Shown here: in pieces, positions 50,570 through 58,176 of the stretch | How positions within the stretch are numbered: position 1 is the first letter of the stretch | Layout: every line of letters starts with the position of its first letter | Origin: LGRD01 sp031382215 | Lineage (GTDB): Bacteria; Pseudomonadota; Gammaproteobacteria; Burkholderiales; Burkholderiaceae_C | Direction of reading: 5' to 3' | Length of the DNA stretch: 64,000 nt | Assembly: GCA_031382215.1 (NCBI GenBank) | Contig: JANMYQ010000235.1 | Coordinates: 1 to 64,000, forward strand | The notes under the pieces: generated by a model | Databases searched by the model: none | What the model was told of the DNA's origin: nothing | Seen by the model: only the letters and a program-made list of their open reading frames with translations | Translations under genes and position numbers: made by a program

Positions 50570-51559
50570 TCAACCCACCAGGTTGGCCAGCGACAGCAGC
50601 GACAGCAACAGCATCCACAACACGACCGAGCGCCACACCAGCCCGACCACGCTGCGCAGGTGAGCCATCTCGGGCGTTGCGCCGGTCGTCGAGCCGTCGG
50701 CCGAAATCTCGCCCGGCAACACGCTGTCTTCGAAGGCTCGGGCCGACTCGGCGCGCACTTCCGGCGCCTCGCGGCCGCCCAGTTGCACGCCGATCGCGCC
50801 GGCCGCCGACGCCAGGATCACGCCGTCGTTGCCCGACTCCCACAACACCGCATCGCGCCGCCAGCAGTTCACTGCTTCCTCGAAGTTGCCGACCACCGCA
50901 AAGCCGAACGCAGTGAGGCGGGCCGGCACGTGGTCGAGCAGCGCAAACAGCCGGCTCGACGGGCCGATCAACCGGTCGTTCGGCGGCACGCCGTCGCTGC
51001 GGCTCTTGAAGGCCCAGTAGCGGCCCGCAACCTCGGCCCTTCGGTAGAGCACCGCGCCGGCCGGCCCGAAGCCGAGCGTGGACAGCACGACGAACCAGAA
51101 GAACACGCCGAACACATGCCGGTGAGCGGCCAGCAGCGAATGTTCGATGACCTGGCGCAAGAGTTCGGGCCGCGGCAGGTCGCTCGCATCGACATGGCGC
51201 CAAGCCGCCAGCAGGCTGCGCGCGCTTTCTGCGTCGGCACGCTCGAGTGCGTCGCGGATGTCGGTGAAGTAGTGACTGAACTGGCGAAAGCCCAGGGTCA
51301 TGTAAAGCACCGCCACGTTCCAGGCCAGCGCCAGCAGCAGGCTGAAGTGACCCAAAAGCAACCACACGCCCCAGGCCAGCAGGGCCGGCACCAGGGCGGT
51401 GACGCCCCACACCACCGCCGCATGCGCGTCGCGACCGGCGTCGAAGTTCAACCGGGTCCAACGCATCCACGCGGTCAGCGATTCGTGCACCACGTTGCTG
51501 CGCGGCAGCGGCTTGAGTTGCTCGATCAGCAGCGCGAACAGGACGGCGAAAAAACTCAT
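50570..51559 (-). CDS. CobD/CbiB family membrane protein
   Basis: A 329-residue inner-membrane protein. Its FALLIEQLKPLP opening, GFRQFSHYFTDIRDALERAD segment and VPARLTAFGFAVVGNFEEAV motif place it in the betaproteobacterial CobD/CbiB-like group that borders on AmpE. True CbiB makes adenosylcobinamide; no other cobalamin gene is nearby, so that function is not assured. It is 44 bp downstream of the NUDIX gene. Confidence 0.75.
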   Translation of the reverse strand: MSFFAVLFALLIEQLKPLPRSNVVHESLTAWMRWTRLNFDAGRDAHAAVVWGVTALVPALLAWGVWLLLGHFSLLLALAWNVAVLYMTLGFRQFSHYFTDIRDALERADAESARSLLAAWRHVDASDLPRPELLRQVIEHSLLAAHRHVFGVFFWFVVLSTLGFGPAGAVLYRRAEVAGRYWAFKSRSDGVPPNDRLIGPSSRLFALLDHVPARLTAFGFAVVGNFEEAVNCWRRDAVLWESGNDGVILASAAGAIGVQLGGREAPEVRAESARAFEDSVLPGEISADGSTTGATPEMAHLRSVVGLVWRSVVLWMLLLSLLSLANLVG

Positions 51560-51603
51560 TGCCGTTGATGATAGCGGCGGGGGTGACCGGGCCTGTGCGA
51601 GGC

Positions 51604-52287
51604 TTAAGCGGCGAGAAACCGATACAGGTTGCGCAGCATCGCCGCCGTCGCACCCCAGATGAAGTAGCGCCGCGGCCGCCCCTGCTCGTCAAGCCCGGGC
51701 CAAGGCATCGACAGGAACTCGCGCCGCACGCCGCCCACATCGACCGCATGGCGATGGTGGTTGGCCGGGCTCATCAGGAAGGCCAATGGCACCTCGAAGA
51801 TCTCGGCCACCTCGAACGGATCGGCCTGGACCGTGAACGTGGGTCGCACGAACGCGACCACTGGCGTCACGATGAAGCCGGTGCCGGTGGTGTACAGAGG
51901 CAGGCTGCCGATCACGTCGACGTGCGCGGCGTCCAGGCCAATCTCTTCACGCGCTTCGCGCAACGCAGTGGCGGTGGCGTCGGCGTCATCGACTTCGGCG
52001 CGGCCGCCGGGGAAGCTGATCTGGCCAGGGTGATCGGTCAGGTGGTCGGTGCGCTGGGTCAGCAGCACCGAGATCGTGTCGCGCAAGACCAGCGGCACGA
52101 GCACCGAGGCGTGGGTGGGCTCGCGCTCGTTGAAGCGGCGCTCGACCGAAGTCTCGGGCGCCCACACGGGAGGGGCTTCGAAGCGCCGGCGCAGGGCGCT
52201 CGGCACCAGCCGCTCGGGCGACACCGCGGGCAGATGGTGGTCCACCCCGATGATGGGGAGTTCCTGGGGGTTGAAGCTCAGGGCCAT
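51604..52287 (-). CDS. NUDIX hydrolase, CoA pyrophosphatase type
   Basis: A 227-residue NUDIX enzyme. The box GGRAEVDDADATATALREAREEIGLD is intact, and the preceding TDHPGQISFPGGR block marks the CoA-diphosphatase (NudL/YeaB, UPF0035) subgroup. It cleaves CoA or oxidised CoA to phosphopantetheine and 3',5'-ADP. It follows the ribosomal operon on the same strand but after a terminator. Confidence 0.9.
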   Translation of the reverse strand: MALSFNPQELPIIGVDHHLPAVSPERLVPSALRRRFEAPPVWAPETSVERRFNEREPTHASVLVPLVLRDTISVLLTQRTDHLTDHPGQISFPGGRAEVDDADATATALREAREEIGLDAAHVDVIGSLPLYTTGTGFIVTPVVAFVRPTFTVQADPFEVAEIFEVPLAFLMSPANHHRHAVDVGGVRREFLSMPWPGLDEQGRPRRYFIWGATAAMLRNLYRFLAA

Positions 52288-52302
52288 GGCGCCGTGTCAA
52301 TG

Positions 52303-52333
52303 AAAAAAGCCGCCCTGAAATCGCGACGGCTTT
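52303..52333 (-). terminator. Rho-independent terminator of the rpsP-rimM-trmD-rplS operon
   Basis: On the minus strand AAAGCCG and CGGCTTT pair around a loop of about 16 bases that can pair in part itself, followed by a T tract (six A on the plus strand from 52303). It separates rplS from the NUDIX gene. Confidence 0.75.
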
Positions 52334-52353
52334 GGATCGTGAGGCCAACGTTT

Positions 52354-52435
52354 GCCGCGACTTCGTCGCGGCGGAAACTGGCTCGCCACTTTCGTGGCGG
52401 CATCCGGCTTACGCCGAATGCTTTGACTTCGTCAA
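52354..52435. repeat. Cluster of compact hairpins in the rplS 3' region
   Basis: GCCGCGAC-TTC-GTCGCGGC (52354-52372), CGCCAC-TTTC-GTGGCG (52384-52399), CGGC-TTAC-GCCG (52405-52416) and TTGAC-TTC-GTCAA (52423-52435) follow each other. The last overlaps the rplS stop codon. All sit between rplS and its terminator. Confidence 0.7.
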
Positions 52436-52785
52436 GCCAGTTTCTCTTTGATGCGCGCCGACTTGCCCGAGCGGTTGCGCAGGTAGTACAGCTTGGCGCG
52501 GCGCACGTCGCCGCGGCGCTTGACTTCGATCGACGCGATCAACGGGCTGTAGAGCTGGAAGGTGCGTTCCACGCCTTCGCCACTGGAGATCTTGCGAACG
52601 ATGAAACTGGAATTGAGGCTGCGATTGCGCTTGGCAATCACGACGCCTTCGAACGCCTGCAGCCGCTTGCGCGTGCCTTCGACCACATTGACGCTGACGA
52701 TCACGGTGTCGCCGGGCGCAAAGGGCGGGATGGTCTTGTTGAGACGGGTGATTTCTTCCCGCTCGAGGGTCTGGATCAGGTCCAT
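52432..52785 (-). CDS. rplS: 50S ribosomal protein L19
   Basis: A 117-residue ribosomal protein located at the 30S-50S interface. Hallmarks are PPFAPGDTVIVSVNVVEGTRKRLQAFEGVVIA and RSGKSARIKEKL. It is the last gene of the rpsP operon, 96 bp after trmD, with GGAG before its ATG. Confidence 0.97.
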   Translation of the reverse strand: MDLIQTLEREEITRLNKTIPPFAPGDTVIVSVNVVEGTRKRLQAFEGVVIAKRNRSLNSSFIVRKISSGEGVERTFQLYSPLIASIEVKRRGDVRRAKLYYLRNRSGKSARIKEKLA

Positions 52786-52881
52786 GAGTTCTCCAAAGTG
52801 ATCGTGCGCAGGCGTCTTGGAATGGTTTGGATCTGCGCCTTGGCGCGGCTCCGTCCTGGCAGAGGATCGAAAAGCTTTTGA

Positions 52882-53715
52882 TTATAGCCCGAGCGACCGC
52901 AGGAATGCCTCGTCGCTCGGCGTCAGCCGCCCCACCGCACGCGCCGCGGCCAGCAAGTCGGGCCGGCGGCGCGCCGTCAGCTCCAGGGATCTCTCGCGGC
53001 GCCAGCGCGCAATCTCGGCATGGTGGCCCGACAGCAGCACCGCCGGCACGGCGACATCGCCGCCCTCGCCGGTCCCCGCACCGGCCAGCCACTGCTCGGG
53101 GCGGCTGTAGTGCGGGCAGTCGAGCAGGCCGTCGGAAAAGCTGTCCTGCTGGTGCGATTGCGCATCGCCCAGCACGCCGTCCTGCAAGCGCGCCACGGCA
53201 TCGAGCAGCGCCAGGGCGGGCAATTCGCCGCCCGACAGCACAAAGTCGCCCAGGCTGAGTTCCAGGTCCACGTGCTGGTCGATGAAGCGCTGGTCGATGC
53301 CCTCGTAGCGGCCGCACAGCAGCACCGCGCCGGTGCCGGTGCCGGTGCCGGTGCCGGTGGCGGTGGCGGTGGCGGTGGCGGTGGCGGTGGCGGTGGCGGT
53401 GGCGAACTGTTCGACCAACGCCTGGTCGATTCGACGCCCGGTCGGGGTGAAGTGCACCAGCGGCGCGTTCGCCGCCTCAGCGCGCGCCGCGCGAACCGCC
53501 TGCAGCGCGCGCTCCAGCGGCTCGGCCAGCATCACCATGCCCGGGCCGCCACCATAGGGGCGGTCATCGACACGGCGGTACGTGTTGTCGGCAAAGTCGC
53601 GCAGCGGCCACAGCTTCACTTCCACCGCGCCCGACTCGAACGCGCGCCGCGTGATGCCGTGCACCAGGTGTGGCGCAAACAACTCGGGAAACAGCGTGAT
53701 GACGTCGAAGCGCAT
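52882..53715 (-). CDS. trmD: tRNA (guanine-37-N1)-methyltransferase with repeat-encoded insert
   Basis: A 277-residue SPOUT methyltransferase that modifies G37 of tRNAs for Leu, Pro and Arg. Start MRFDVITLFPELF; knot motifs LLCGRYEGIDQRF and SLGDFVLSGGELPAL; catalytic-type DCPHYSRPEQW later on. Between EQFA and AVLLCGRYEG there is an insert of alternating Ala/Thr (eight units) then Gly/Thr (four units) encoded by a hexanucleotide repeat; most TrmD proteins have only a short loop there. The frame is intact, so the enzyme is presumably active. Confidence 0.95.
   Translation of the reverse strand: MRFDVITLFPELFAPHLVHGITRRAFESGAVEVKLWPLRDFADNTYRRVDDRPYGGGPGMVMLAEPLERALQAVRAARAEAANAPLVHFTPTGRRIDQALVEQFATATATATATATATATGTGTGTGTGAVLLCGRYEGIDQRFIDQHVDLELSLGDFVLSGGELPALALLDAVARLQDGVLGDAQSHQQDSFSDGLLDCPHYSRPEQWLAGAGTGEGGDVAVPAVLLSGHHAEIARWRRERSLELTARRRPDLLAAARAVGRLTPSDEAFLRSLGL
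53332..53403. repeat. Hexanucleotide microsatellite inside trmD
   Basis: Plus-strand GGTGCC is repeated four times (53332-53355), then GGTGGC eight times (53356-53403), 72 bp in all. Changes in copy number would keep the frame. Confidence 0.95.
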
Positions 53716-53729
53716 GTCGGCAAGCCGGA

Positions 53730-54326
53730 TCAGTAGTCCAGCCCCCAATCCACGGTGATGCGCTTGAGCGGCAGGTTCACATCATCGACGTAGGCCGCGA
53801 CGAACGGGATGAGGCGTTCGGCCTCGGGCGCGACTGCGCCAGCGACCGCATCGGCGGGAACCACGCGCAGCACGCTGTGCGGGCCGGTGTCGAGCAGCCC
53901 GACCACGTTGCCAAGCGATTCGCCCTGTCGGTTGACCACAGCCAGGCCGATCAGATCGACCCAGTAGAACTCGTCCGCGCCGGTGGTGGGGAAGCTGGAG
54001 CGCCCCACGAACAACCGGGCACCGCGCAGCGCTTCGGCATCGTTGCGGCTTTCCACGCCCTGGACTTGCGCGACCACGCCATCGCCGTGTTCCTTCGCCA
54101 GGGTCACCTGCAACAGGCCGGGAAAGCCAGCCCGCGGGCCCGTGGGGCGCTTGACGCCACCTTCTTCAGGCGGCTTGACGAACCAGCGCCGCGACGAGAA
54201 CAGCGCCTGCGGGTCGGCTGCAAACGGCTGCACCTTGAGCCAACCCTTGATGCCCCAGGCATCAACGACCCGGCCGACTTCCACCGCGTCGTCTGGCCAG
54301 TCCGGGTCGGTGCCGGGGCTGCTCAT
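53730..54326 (-). CDS. rimM: Ribosome maturation factor RimM
   Basis: A 198-residue 16S rRNA processing factor that binds S19 on the pre-30S subunit. N-terminal barrel VEVGRVVDAWGIKGWLKVQPF and C-terminal PRC-barrel EFYWVDLIGLAVVNRQGESLGNVVGLLDTGPHSVLRV are clear. The ATG at 54326 (MSSPGTDPDWP) was chosen; a start at 54353 is also open. It lies between rpsP and trmD in the canonical order. Confidence 0.94.
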   Translation of the reverse strand: MSSPGTDPDWPDDAVEVGRVVDAWGIKGWLKVQPFAADPQALFSSRRWFVKPPEEGGVKRPTGPRAGFPGLLQVTLAKEHGDGVVAQVQGVESRNDAEALRGARLFVGRSSFPTTGADEFYWVDLIGLAVVNRQGESLGNVVGLLDTGPHSVLRVVPADAVAGAVAPEAERLIPFVAAYVDDVNLPLKRITVDWGLDY

Positions 54327-54369
54327 GGCCGAGCCAGGCGCCCCCGGAACCATCGGGACTGGAACGAGC

Positions 54370-54624
54370 TCAGGCCGGGACCGTGGCCTTGGCCTGCGCC
54401 ACCAGGCGTTCGACCGTGGTCGACATCTGGGCGCCGTTGCCGGTCCAGTGGGCGATTCGGTCGAAGGCCACGCGCAGCGGCTGCTCGCCACCGGCAGCGA
54501 CGGGGTTGTAGAAGCCCACGCGCTCGATGAAGCGGCCGTCACGGCGGGTGCGCGAGTCGGCGACGACGATGTTGAAGAACGGGCGCTTCTTGGCACCGCC
54601 GCGTGCGAGTCGGATGACGACCAT
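54370..54624 (-). CDS. rpsP: 30S ribosomal protein S16
   Basis: An 84-residue ribosomal protein: MVVIRLARGGAKKRPFFNIVVADSR at the N terminus and RFIERVGFYNP in the middle, standard length. First gene of the operon rpsP-rimM-trmD-rplS. Confidence 0.97.
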   Translation of the reverse strand: MVVIRLARGGAKKRPFFNIVVADSRTRRDGRFIERVGFYNPVAAGGEQPLRVAFDRIAHWTGNGAQMSTTVERLVAQAKATVPA

Positions 54625-54683
54625 GACTTTTCCTTGACGTGACTGGACTTGAATGAGGGCCGGTCTTCCCGGCGGAACCGCGC

Positions 54684-54689
54684 ATTATA
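54684..54689 (-). promoter_or_regulatory. -10 element of the rpsP operon promoter
   Basis: On the minus strand a perfect TATAAT stands 60 bp before the rpsP ATG, followed by a GC-rich discriminator as usual for ribosomal operons. No convincing -35 box was found at 16-18 bp. Confidence 0.5.
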
Positions 54690-54721
54690 AACTCAGCCGC
54701 AACTTCTCTATCCAATCGACC

Positions 54722-55258
54722 ATGGCACCCGTTCTGCTCCGCCCCAGCGCCCCTGCCGACCTGCCGGCGATCACTGCCATCTATGCCTGGAACGTGGCCC
54801 ACGGCACCGGCACCTTTGAGCTGGAGGTACCCGACGAGGCCGAGATGGCGCGCCGCCGCGACGACGTGCTGTCCAATGGCCTGCCCTGGCTGGTGGCCGA
54901 GCGCGACGGCCAGGTTCTGGGTTACGCCTACGCCAACCACTTCCGGCCGCGGCGCGCGTACCGCTTTTGCCTGGAAGACTCGATCTATCTCGCAGACGTT
55001 GCCAAGGGGCAGGGCCTGGGCAAGCTGCTGCTGGCCGAATTGCTGGCGCGCTGCGAGGCGGCCGGCGCGCGCCAGATGCTGGCGGTGATCGGCGACTCTG
55101 CCAACGCCGGCTCGATCGGCGTGCACCGCGCGCTGGGCTTCGAGCACGTTGGCGTGATGGCGGCGGCGGGCTGGAAGTTCGAGCGCTGGCTCGACGTGGT
55201 GATCATGCAGAAGCGCCTCGGCCTGGGCCAGACCAGCGCGCCGGTGGATGCTCCGTGA
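54722..55258 (+). CDS. GNAT-family N-acetyltransferase (phosphinothricin/methionine-sulfoximine acetyltransferase-like)
   Basis: A 178-residue acetyltransferase. The acetyl-CoA pyrophosphate loop is VAKGQGLGKLLLAELLARCE; the upstream ITAIYAWNVAHGTGTFEL block and the later NAGSIGVHRALGFEHVGVM are typical of the PAT/MddA group that acetylates methionine sulfoximine-like amino acids. The start is the ATG at 54722 (MAPVLLRPS). It overlaps the next gene by four bases. Confidence 0.87.
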   Translation: MAPVLLRPSAPADLPAITAIYAWNVAHGTGTFELEVPDEAEMARRRDDVLSNGLPWLVAERDGQVLGYAYANHFRPRRAYRFCLEDSIYLADVAKGQGLGKLLLAELLARCEAAGARQMLAVIGDSANAGSIGVHRALGFEHVGVMAAAGWKFERWLDVVIMQKRLGLGQTSAPVDAP

Positions 55259-55710
55259 GTGGCGTTGCGCGTGGCCCCCGGTCCAAGCTGATCGCCACCT
55301 GGGCTGCGCTGATCGGCGGCAGCCTGGGGCTGCATCGCTTCTATTTGCACGGGTGGCGCGACGTCTGGGGTTGGTGCAGCGTTCCGCCCACCATGCTCGG
55401 GCTGGTCGGGCTGCAGCGGGCCCGCCAGATCGGCCTGGACGACCACCTTTCGTGGCTGCTGCTGCCGCTGCTGGGGCTGACCCTGGCCACCGCGATGCTC
55501 GCCGCCATCGTCTACGGGCTGACCCCGGACGAGCAATGGAACGCGCGTTTCAACCCCGCCGGCCCAGCCGCGCGCACCGGCGGTTTGACCATCCTCGGGG
55601 TGATCCTGGCGTTGGCCCTCGGCGCCGCGGCACTGATGGCGACACTGGCCTTCAGCGCGCAACGCTTCTTCGAGTACCAGGCCGAACAGGCGACCCCGAC
55701 CGGCCGCTGA
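55255..55710 (+). CDS. Small membrane protein with TM2-like N terminus
   Basis: A 151-residue protein starting with GTG in a GTGA overlap with the GNAT gene. The LIATWAALIGGSLGLHRFYLHGWRDVWGW stretch resembles the TM2 domain (G-x-x-G-x-H-R-F-Y). A second pair of helices follows (HLSWLLLPLLGLTLATAMLAAIVYG; GLTILGVILALALGAAALMATLAF). Function unknown. Confidence 0.75.
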   Translation: MSGVARGPRSKLIATWAALIGGSLGLHRFYLHGWRDVWGWCSVPPTMLGLVGLQRARQIGLDDHLSWLLLPLLGLTLATAMLAAIVYGLTPDEQWNARFNPAGPAARTGGLTILGVILALALGAAALMATLAFSAQRFFEYQAEQATPTGR

Positions 55711-55725
55711 ACGTGCTCGCCCGCG

Positions 55726-56739
55726 CTACGCGAACAGGCGCAGGCTGATCCAGTAGAACAAGCCGGCGACGAAGGCCGACGCGGGGATCGTGAAAATCCA
55801 CGCCCACACGATGTTGCCGGCCACGCCCCAGCGCACTGCCGATGCGCGACGCACCGAACCCACGCCGACGATCGCACCGGTGATGGTGTGGGTGGTCGAC
55901 ACCGGGATGCCCAGCGCAGTGGCCAGGAACAAGGTGATCGCGCCGCCGGTCTCAGCACAGAAGCCGCCCACCGGCTTGAGCTTGGTGATCTTCTGACCCA
56001 TGGTCTTGACGATGCGCCAGCCGCCGAACATCGTGCCCATGCCGATGGCGATGTAGCAGCACCAGATCACCCAGGCCGGCGGCATCTTGTCGCCCGCCGA
56101 CGCATAGCCGGTCGCGATCAGCAGCATCCAGATGATGCCGATGGTCTTTTGCGCGTCGTTGCCGCCGTGGCCCAGGCTGTAGAGGCCTGCCGACACCAAC
56201 TGCAGACGCCGGAACCAGTTGTCCACCCGCAGCGGCGAGGCGCGCCTGAACAGGTGCGCCACCGCCACCATCAACAGCGAGGCGAGCAGGAAGCCGAGCA
56301 CCGGCGACACGAAGATGAACAACACCGTGCGCCACACGCCCGCGGCGATCAGCGCATCGACCCCCGCCTTGGCGATCACGGCGCCGACGATGCCACCGAT
56401 CAGCGCGTGCGACGAGCTCGACGGGATGCCGTAGAACCAGGTGACGATGTTCCAGAAAATCGCGCCGATCAGGGCTCCGAACACCACATGGTGGTCGATG
56501 ACTTCGGGCAACGCGATGCCCTTGCCCACCGTTGCCGCCACCTTGAGCTGGAAGATGAAGATCGCCACCACATTGAAGAACGCTGCGAACAACACCGCCT
56601 GCTGCGGCTTCAAGACGCCGGTGGAAACCACGGTGGCGATCGAGTTTGCAGCGTCGTGGAAACCGTTCATGAAGTCGAACGCCAGCGCCAGCGCGACCAG
56701 CAGCGCAACGACCCAGAAAGCGGTCTGGACGGTATTCAT
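55726..56739 (-). CDS. pit: PiT-family inorganic phosphate transporter
   Basis: A 337-residue low-affinity phosphate:cation symporter. The two family signatures are present: AFDFMNGFHDAANSIATVVSTG near the start and SLGHGGNDAQKTIGIIWM in the middle, plus GIPVSTTHTITGAIVGVG near the end. It lies downstream of the DUF47 gene, a common pair in which the DUF47 protein is the regulatory partner. Confidence 0.95.
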   Translation of the reverse strand: MNTVQTAFWVVALLVALALAFDFMNGFHDAANSIATVVSTGVLKPQQAVLFAAFFNVVAIFIFQLKVAATVGKGIALPEVIDHHVVFGALIGAIFWNIVTWFYGIPSSSSHALIGGIVGAVIAKAGVDALIAAGVWRTVLFIFVSPVLGFLLASLLMVAVAHLFRRASPLRVDNWFRRLQLVSAGLYSLGHGGNDAQKTIGIIWMLLIATGYASAGDKMPPAWVIWCCYIAIGMGTMFGGWRIVKTMGQKITKLKPVGGFCAETGGAITLFLATALGIPVSTTHTITGAIVGVGSVRRASAVRWGVAGNIVWAWIFTIPASAFVAGLFYWISLRLFA

Positions 56740-56793
56740 GTGTGCCCCTCGGCCGCGGAGTACCTCGGCCGATCCCCCGAGGGGATGCGGGCC

Positions 56794-56813
56794 CGCTTGG
56801 GGCGGCCCGGCGC
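56794..56813 (-). repeat. Dispersed 20-bp element, copy 1
   Basis: The minus-strand bases GCGCCGGGCCGCCCCAAGCG also occur on the plus strand at 63152-63171. Here the element lies between DUF47 and pit, inside a GC-rich stretch with further symmetry (CCCCCGAGGGG, 56775-56784 region). Confidence 0.6.
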
Positions 56814-56839
56814 TGGGCCCGCCCGCGACGACGTAAGCA

Positions 56840-57487
56840 TCAAGAATTCTCGAGGACCACGCCCTCGATCAGGTTCGCCACGTCCTCGCAACGGTCCGAG
56901 ATCGACTCCAGCAGTTCGTAGATCGTCTTCAGCTTGATCAGCTCGCGCACGTCCGGCTCCTCGCGGAACAGCTTGGACATGGCCGAGCGCATCACGCGGT
57001 CGGCGTCGCTCTCGAGCTTGTCGATCTCTTCGCAGGTCTTGATCGCGGCCTCGGCCGCATCGGCATGGTTGATGCGCGGCAGCAGCGACACCGCATGCTG
57101 CACCCGCTCGCAGCACTTGGCGCTGATGTCGCCCAGACGCAGCACCTCGTCGGTCATCTTGCGCACGTCGTACAGCGACATGGTCTCGGTCGCATCCTGC
57201 AGCAGGTCGACGATGTCGTCCATCGCGTTGATCAACCCGTGGATCTGCTCGCGATCGATCGGCGTGATGAAGGTCTTGTGCAGCAGCCGGTTCACTTCGG
57301 CGGTGACGCGGTCGGCGGCCCGTTCGGCGTTGATCACGTCGTTGGCGTATTTCTCGCGCTGGCCCAGGTCGTCATAGTTCTGGATCATCAGGATGAAGGC
57401 CCGCGCACCGTCGACGATGAAGCCGCCATGCTGGTTGAACAGCTCGAAAAAGTTGCCTTCACGCGGCAGCAGCTTGCCGAATAGCAT
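56840..57487 (-). CDS. DUF47 family protein (PhoU-like partner of Pit)
   Basis: A 215-residue all-helical protein of the PhoU/YkaA-like DUF47 group: LFGKLLPREGNFFELFNQHG, then helices with the metal-binding-type repeats ERAADRVTAEVNRLLHKTFITPIDREQIHGL and EIDKLESDADRVM. It probably controls Pit activity. GGAG precedes the ATG at 57487. The pit gene starts 100 bp downstream. Confidence 0.9.
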   Translation of the reverse strand: MLFGKLLPREGNFFELFNQHGGFIVDGARAFILMIQNYDDLGQREKYANDVINAERAADRVTAEVNRLLHKTFITPIDREQIHGLINAMDDIVDLLQDATETMSLYDVRKMTDEVLRLGDISAKCCERVQHAVSLLPRINHADAAEAAIKTCEEIDKLESDADRVMRSAMSKLFREEPDVRELIKLKTIYELLESISDRCEDVANLIEGVVLENS

Positions 57488-57538
57488 GGGAGTCTCCTGG
57501 GTGACGGTCTGGGCGTGCTGCGGCGGGCGCGCCGGCGC

Positions 57539-57566
57539 TGTCACGGTTTCGTCACGAGATTGTCAT
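57539..57566. promoter_or_regulatory. Pho-box-like triple repeat upstream of DUF47-pit
   Basis: TGTCAC (57539), CGTCAC (57550) and TGTCAT (57561) repeat at exact 11-bp intervals, the periodicity of PhoB half-sites (consensus CTGTCAT). The element lies 52-79 bp before the DUF47 start and is oriented against the direction of transcription. Confidence 0.55.
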
Positions 57567-57625
57567 AAACGCAGCGCCGCGAGTGTAGCCCCGGCCGCAG
57601 CGGGCACCGACTCATGCGCCCCGGC

Positions 57626-58144
57626 TCAAGGCACCCGCTTGTGAATCGGCTGCCCGGCGACACGCTGCAGCAGTTCGCCCAGGCCGGCGCGACCGGGCAG
57701 TTGGATGCCGGGCGCGATCTCGGCCAGCGGCAGCAACACGAACGCGCGTTCGTGCAGGCGCGGGTGCGGCACCGTCAGCGTGGGCGTGTCCACCGTCTGG
57801 TCGCCGTACAGCAGCAGGTCGAGGTCGAGGGTGCGCGGCGCGTTGCGGTACGGGCGCTCGCGGCCGTGGCGCAGCTCGATCTCCTGCAGGTGCGCCAACA
57901 AGGCGTGCGGCGCGAGCCGGGTGCCGAGTGCGGCCACGGCGTTGAGGTAGTCCGGCCCGCTGGAGTCGACCGGCGCGCTGCAGTAGACCGATGAGCGCGC
58001 CACCAGCCGCGTCTGCGGCAGCGCAGCCAGTGCTTCGACCGCCGCCTCGAGCGCGGCATGCGCGTCGCCCAGGTTGGCGCCGAGGCCGACGTAGGCGATG
58101 ACGGCCGCGCTGCCTGCGGCGTCAGTCGCTGTCATCGGCGTCAT
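57626..58144 (-). CDS. folK: HPPK, 2-amino-4-hydroxy-6-hydroxymethyldihydropteridine pyrophosphokinase
   Basis: A 172-residue folate-pathway kinase that transfers pyrophosphate from ATP to the pterin. YVGLGANLGD at the N terminus, PVDSSGPDYLNAVAAL, and the signature RNAPRTLDLDLLLYGD with the Asp pair binding magnesium are all present; LTVPHPRLHERAFVLLPLAEIAP follows. It lies 32 bp downstream of pcnB. Confidence 0.95.
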   Translation of the reverse strand: MTPMTATDAAGSAAVIAYVGLGANLGDAHAALEAAVEALAALPQTRLVARSSVYCSAPVDSSGPDYLNAVAALGTRLAPHALLAHLQEIELRHGRERPYRNAPRTLDLDLLLYGDQTVDTPTLTVPHPRLHERAFVLLPLAEIAPGIQLPGRAGLGELLQRVAGQPIHKRVP

Positions 58145-58176
58145 CGGCGCCGAATGTCAGGCCAGATCACGCCGGA

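Noticed and set aside
53332..53403. CRISPR-like or satellite array
   Set aside because: The repeats are six bases without spacers and lie in an intact coding frame.
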